From: an uncultured Lachnospiraceae bacterium
GTDB taxonomy: Bacteria; Bacillota; Clostridia; Lachnospirales; Lachnospiraceae
Reading direction: 5' to 3'
DNA length: 64,000 nucleotides
NCBI GenBank assembly: GCA_944384025.1
Contig: CALWRS010000003.1
Coordinates: forward strand, 1-64,000
Below are positions 62,273-64,000 of this stretch, in pieces. The notes beneath the pieces were generated by a model. The model searched no databases, was not told where the DNA came from, and saw nothing but the letters and a program-made list of their open reading frames with translations. Position 1 is the first letter of the stretch; each line of letters starts with the position of its first letter. The translations under genes were made by a program, and so were the position numbers.

Positions 62273-63160
62273 CTATTCTTTATTTTGGCTGGTAACATTT
62301 TTATATGTGTCATTTTTGAGGAATGGCTTTTCACGCCCTGTGTTCGAATGATTAAAGCTATGGGGTCGGGATGTGAGAGTCCTTGTAAATGCAAGGAACG
62401 GTATCAGTGTATAATCTGCAAGGTACTGATAAATTTTCTCGCTTTCATTTGTACCGCCATCAAGGGTCCCTTCTCGTATAAAATTGAATTTAAGAAGATT
62501 ATCAATAATTTCCTTTGCGTTGTCATGGGAAATCGAAAGCTCGCGCATAAGCGTTTCTATCTTAAAGAAAAATGTGGTACTTCTTCCTGCGAGAAAATAC
62601 ATAGCACGCAAAGCGTTGGGCATACCGAGAAATGCGAAGAATTCCATTGCACGCTTATCATAAGCCAGCACATCATCATACCCCTTTTCAGGCTCAGGCA
62701 TTACAAGCATAAACGGCAGATTTGCGTTCAGCCTGCCGAAAATAAAACCTGCGTCGCAGCAATATAATGAGTAGGAACTGTATTCCGAGGCTCTTACATT
62801 GTCGGGAATATCACCGAATTCATTACAACCACAGCAGCCCATAACAGCAGCCCGTACCAGTTGATAAGTATACTCCAAACGTTTTTTGGCACCGTCGTTA
62901 TTTTGTGGCATATCATAAAGCTCAAGCATTGCACGTTCGTGAACGCTCATTTCCTTTTCGGGAGCACGACCGAAAAGCTCATCTATGGTAACGCCGAGAA
63001 AATCTGCAATCGCAGGCAGGAGCTGTGGATCAGGGTAGCTTGAAAGCTCCCATTTCGACACAGCCTGCGGAGATACTCCTGCCTTGTCTGCAAGCTGTTC
63101 CTGTGTTATACCTCTTTCCTTGCGGATACGTTTAAGACTGTTGTTAAAGTTGTTTTCCAT
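62273..63160 (-). CDS. XRE-family transcriptional regulator with large C-terminal domain
   Basis: The 295-residue protein has an N-terminal helix-turn-helix (LKRIRKERGITQEQLADKAG then VSPQAVSKWELSSYPDP) and IADFLGVTIDELFG, typical of the Xre/Cro family. The C-terminal 210 residues contain a conserved-looking CCGCNEFGD segment and a second possible winged-helix (LMRELSISHDNAKEIIDNLL), but no ligand domain I can name. The start follows GGAGGGATAA. A CTTGAATTCAAG palindrome in its promoter suggests autoregulation. Confidence 0.88.
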   Translation of the reverse strand: MENNFNNSLKRIRKERGITQEQLADKAGVSPQAVSKWELSSYPDPQLLPAIADFLGVTIDELFGRAPEKEMSVHERAMLELYDMPQNNDGAKKRLEYTYQLVRAAVMGCCGCNEFGDIPDNVRASEYSSYSLYCCDAGFIFGRLNANLPFMLVMPEPEKGYDDVLAYDKRAMEFFAFLGMPNALRAMYFLAGRSTTFFFKIETLMRELSISHDNAKEIIDNLLKFNFIREGTLDGGTNESEKIYQYLADYTLIPFLAFTRTLTSRPHSFNHSNTGREKPFLKNDTYKNVTSQNKE

Positions 63161-63194
63161 AGCGTTTATCCCTCCGTCGTTTTATGTTGTTATC

Positions 63195-63224
63195 AGCATA
63201 ACACAAACTACACTTGAATTCAAG
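63195..63224 (-). promoter_or_regulatory. Promoter with palindromic operator for the XRE gene
   Basis: Minus strand TTGAAT (rc of 63218-63223), 17-nt spacer, TATGCT (rc of 63195-63200). The perfect 12-bp palindrome CTTGAATTCAAG (63213-63224) covers the -35 box and is a plausible binding site for the XRE protein. Confidence 0.6.
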
Positions 63225-63297
63225 GTAATCACGGCTTATAAACACAAGCACAGGTTGAAGGCTTGATTAAAATCATCTACTGGTTAAGTTGCGCATC

Positions 63298-63318
63298 CTC
63301 GCGAGCGAGTCTTGAAAG
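63298..63318 (+). repeat. 21-nt repeat, copy 2
   Basis: CTCGCGAGCGAGTCTTGAAAG matches 43457-43477 exactly. It precedes the amidotransferase-like gene. The surrounding 63225-63365 shows no gene. Confidence 0.75.
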
Positions 63319-63365
63319 GCAATCTTTTACAGACCAACTTGATATCATCTTTATGGAATTTTCTT

Positions 63366-63394
63366 TTGCGCCTGCTCATATTTCGTAGTATAAT
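63366..63394 (+). promoter_or_regulatory. Promoter of the amidotransferase-like gene
   Basis: TTGCGC (63366-63371), 17-nt spacer, TATAAT (63389-63394). Confidence 0.7.
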
Positions 63395-63415
63395 AAGCGT
63401 GAGCGTAAGAAAACG

Positions 63416-64000
63416 ATGCAAATGCCTATCATTGGGATACTCCCGCAGTACGATATGCAAAGAAACCGTTGGTTTTTGTGCGAACCGTACGAGCGGGCAG
63501 TTCGGGCAGCCGGAGGGATTCCGCTTGTCATAACGGTGCGGACGCAGGCGCAGCAGCGCCGAGTGCTAGAGCTGGCGGACGGGTTTTTGTTTCCGGGTGG
63601 ACCGGATCCGAATCCACTTTTGTTTGGAGAAGACGTTTTGCCGGAGTGCAGAGCTATTTGTGCGAAGAGAGACCGGTTGGAGCTTTCTATGCTGAGGCTT
63701 CTTTTGGAAGGAAAAAAGCCGGTTCTTGGAATTTGTCGGGGTGTCCAGATGATGAATCTTGCCCTTGGCGGAGACCTTTATCAGGACCTGCCGGTGGGAC
63801 GGTGGCAGATGCACAACCAAACGGCTGCGGACGACGAACCGACGCATACGGTAAGGGTTGTAAAAGGGAGTTTGCTGCACCAGCTTGTCGGAAGAAAGAG
63901 CGTTGCGGTGAACAGCTTTCACCATCAGGGTTTGCGGAAAATCGCAAAGGGATGTCTTGTCAGCGGCAGAACAGGCGACGGTTTGCCGGAAGCATTGGAG
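63416..64000 (+). CDS. Gamma-glutamyl-gamma-aminobutyrate hydrolase-type class I amidotransferase (C26), partial
   Basis: The first 195 residues are present; the gene runs off the right edge. It begins MQMPIIGILPQYDMQRNRWF and has FLFPGGPDPNP near residue 58, the nucleophile motif VLGICRGVQMMNLALGG with Cys107, YQDLPVGRWQMHNQ, and NSFHHQGL carrying the catalytic His region. This matches PuuD-type peptidase C26 hydrolases that cleave gamma-glutamyl amides. The ribosome binding site before ATG 63416 is weak; ATG 63422 is an alternative. Confidence 0.9.
   Translation, partial: MQMPIIGILPQYDMQRNRWFLCEPYERAVRAAGGIPLVITVRTQAQQRRVLELADGFLFPGGPDPNPLLFGEDVLPECRAICAKRDRLELSMLRLLLEGKKPVLGICRGVQMMNLALGGDLYQDLPVGRWQMHNQTAADDEPTHTVRVVKGSLLHQLVGRKSVAVNSFHHQGLRKIAKGCLVSGRTGDGLPEALE

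Noticed and set aside
62246..62767. 173-residue plus-strand frame over the XRE gene
   Set aside because: Helix-turn-helix motif, ribosome binding site and promoter all support the minus strand.

Overview
The window looks like a chromosomal segment of an anaerobic, fermentative Clostridia-type Firmicute of moderate GC content. The evidence is a T-box leader in front of thrS, a SleB-type cell-wall hydrolase, pta-ackA acetate kinase genes, a soluble Hdr-type electron-bifurcation gene set, a CCA-less tRNA gene, strong GGAGG ribosome binding sites and TTGACA-N17-TATAAT promoters. I could not assign a genus.

Layout. 1-4.3 kb: a gene tail, tRNA-Gly(GCC), then an AT-richer accessory segment with a 1005-residue secreted multidomain protein followed by a small four-helix membrane protein. 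4.5-17.1 kb: a metabolic block that reads as one pathway: an LDH-fold dehydrogenase carrying the arginine that selects malate/oxaloacetate, class II fumarase, HdrBCA, four Flx-type electron-transfer subunits (MvhD-like FlxD, two Fe-S proteins and an FAD/NAD(P) subunit), a soluble two-subunit fumarate reductase, and an AspT-type carboxylate/amino-acid exchanger. 17.2-19.3 kb: an ABC-2 export system with a decayed regulator. 19.5-22.5 kb: ppx-ppk1 polyphosphate genes. 22.5-28.9 kb: arylacetate-CoA ligase with an ACT protein, VanZ, a Lys/Ala-rich protein, a glycosyltransferase, an unusual ApbE-like lipoprotein and a dipeptidase. 28.9-36.8 kb: SleB-type hydrolase, enolase, calcium-type P-ATPase, pta-ackA and rpmF. 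36.9-49.4 kb: esterase-GH43 pair, an exonuclease-like protein, cardiolipin synthase, ruvAB, zapA, a U32 peptidase, NUDIX, GtrA and gpsA. 49.4-52.7 kb: a restriction-modification island bounded by IS481-type ends and a 26-bp direct repeat of the gpsA 3' end. 52.7-61.0 kb: T-box-thrS, nitroreductase, YitT, GNAT, DUF885 lipoprotein and an EF-G paralogue. 61.1-64.0 kb: a small serine recombinase between two palindromic repeats, an XRE regulator and the start of a class I glutamine-amidotransferase-like hydrolase.

The points most worth following are: (a) the contiguous oxaloacetate-to-succinate block with a Flx-Hdr module and no membrane anchor for the fumarate reductase, which suggests a soluble, flavin-based bifurcating fumarate reduction system; (b) a family of about 60-90 nt palindromic elements, two of which flank a serine recombinase while a third supplies the last codons and the stop of ruvA; (c) the R-M island inside IS481-like ends; and (d) a possible secreted effector with a membrane immunity partner near the left edge. 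All functional calls come from reading motifs by eye; no database search was run.
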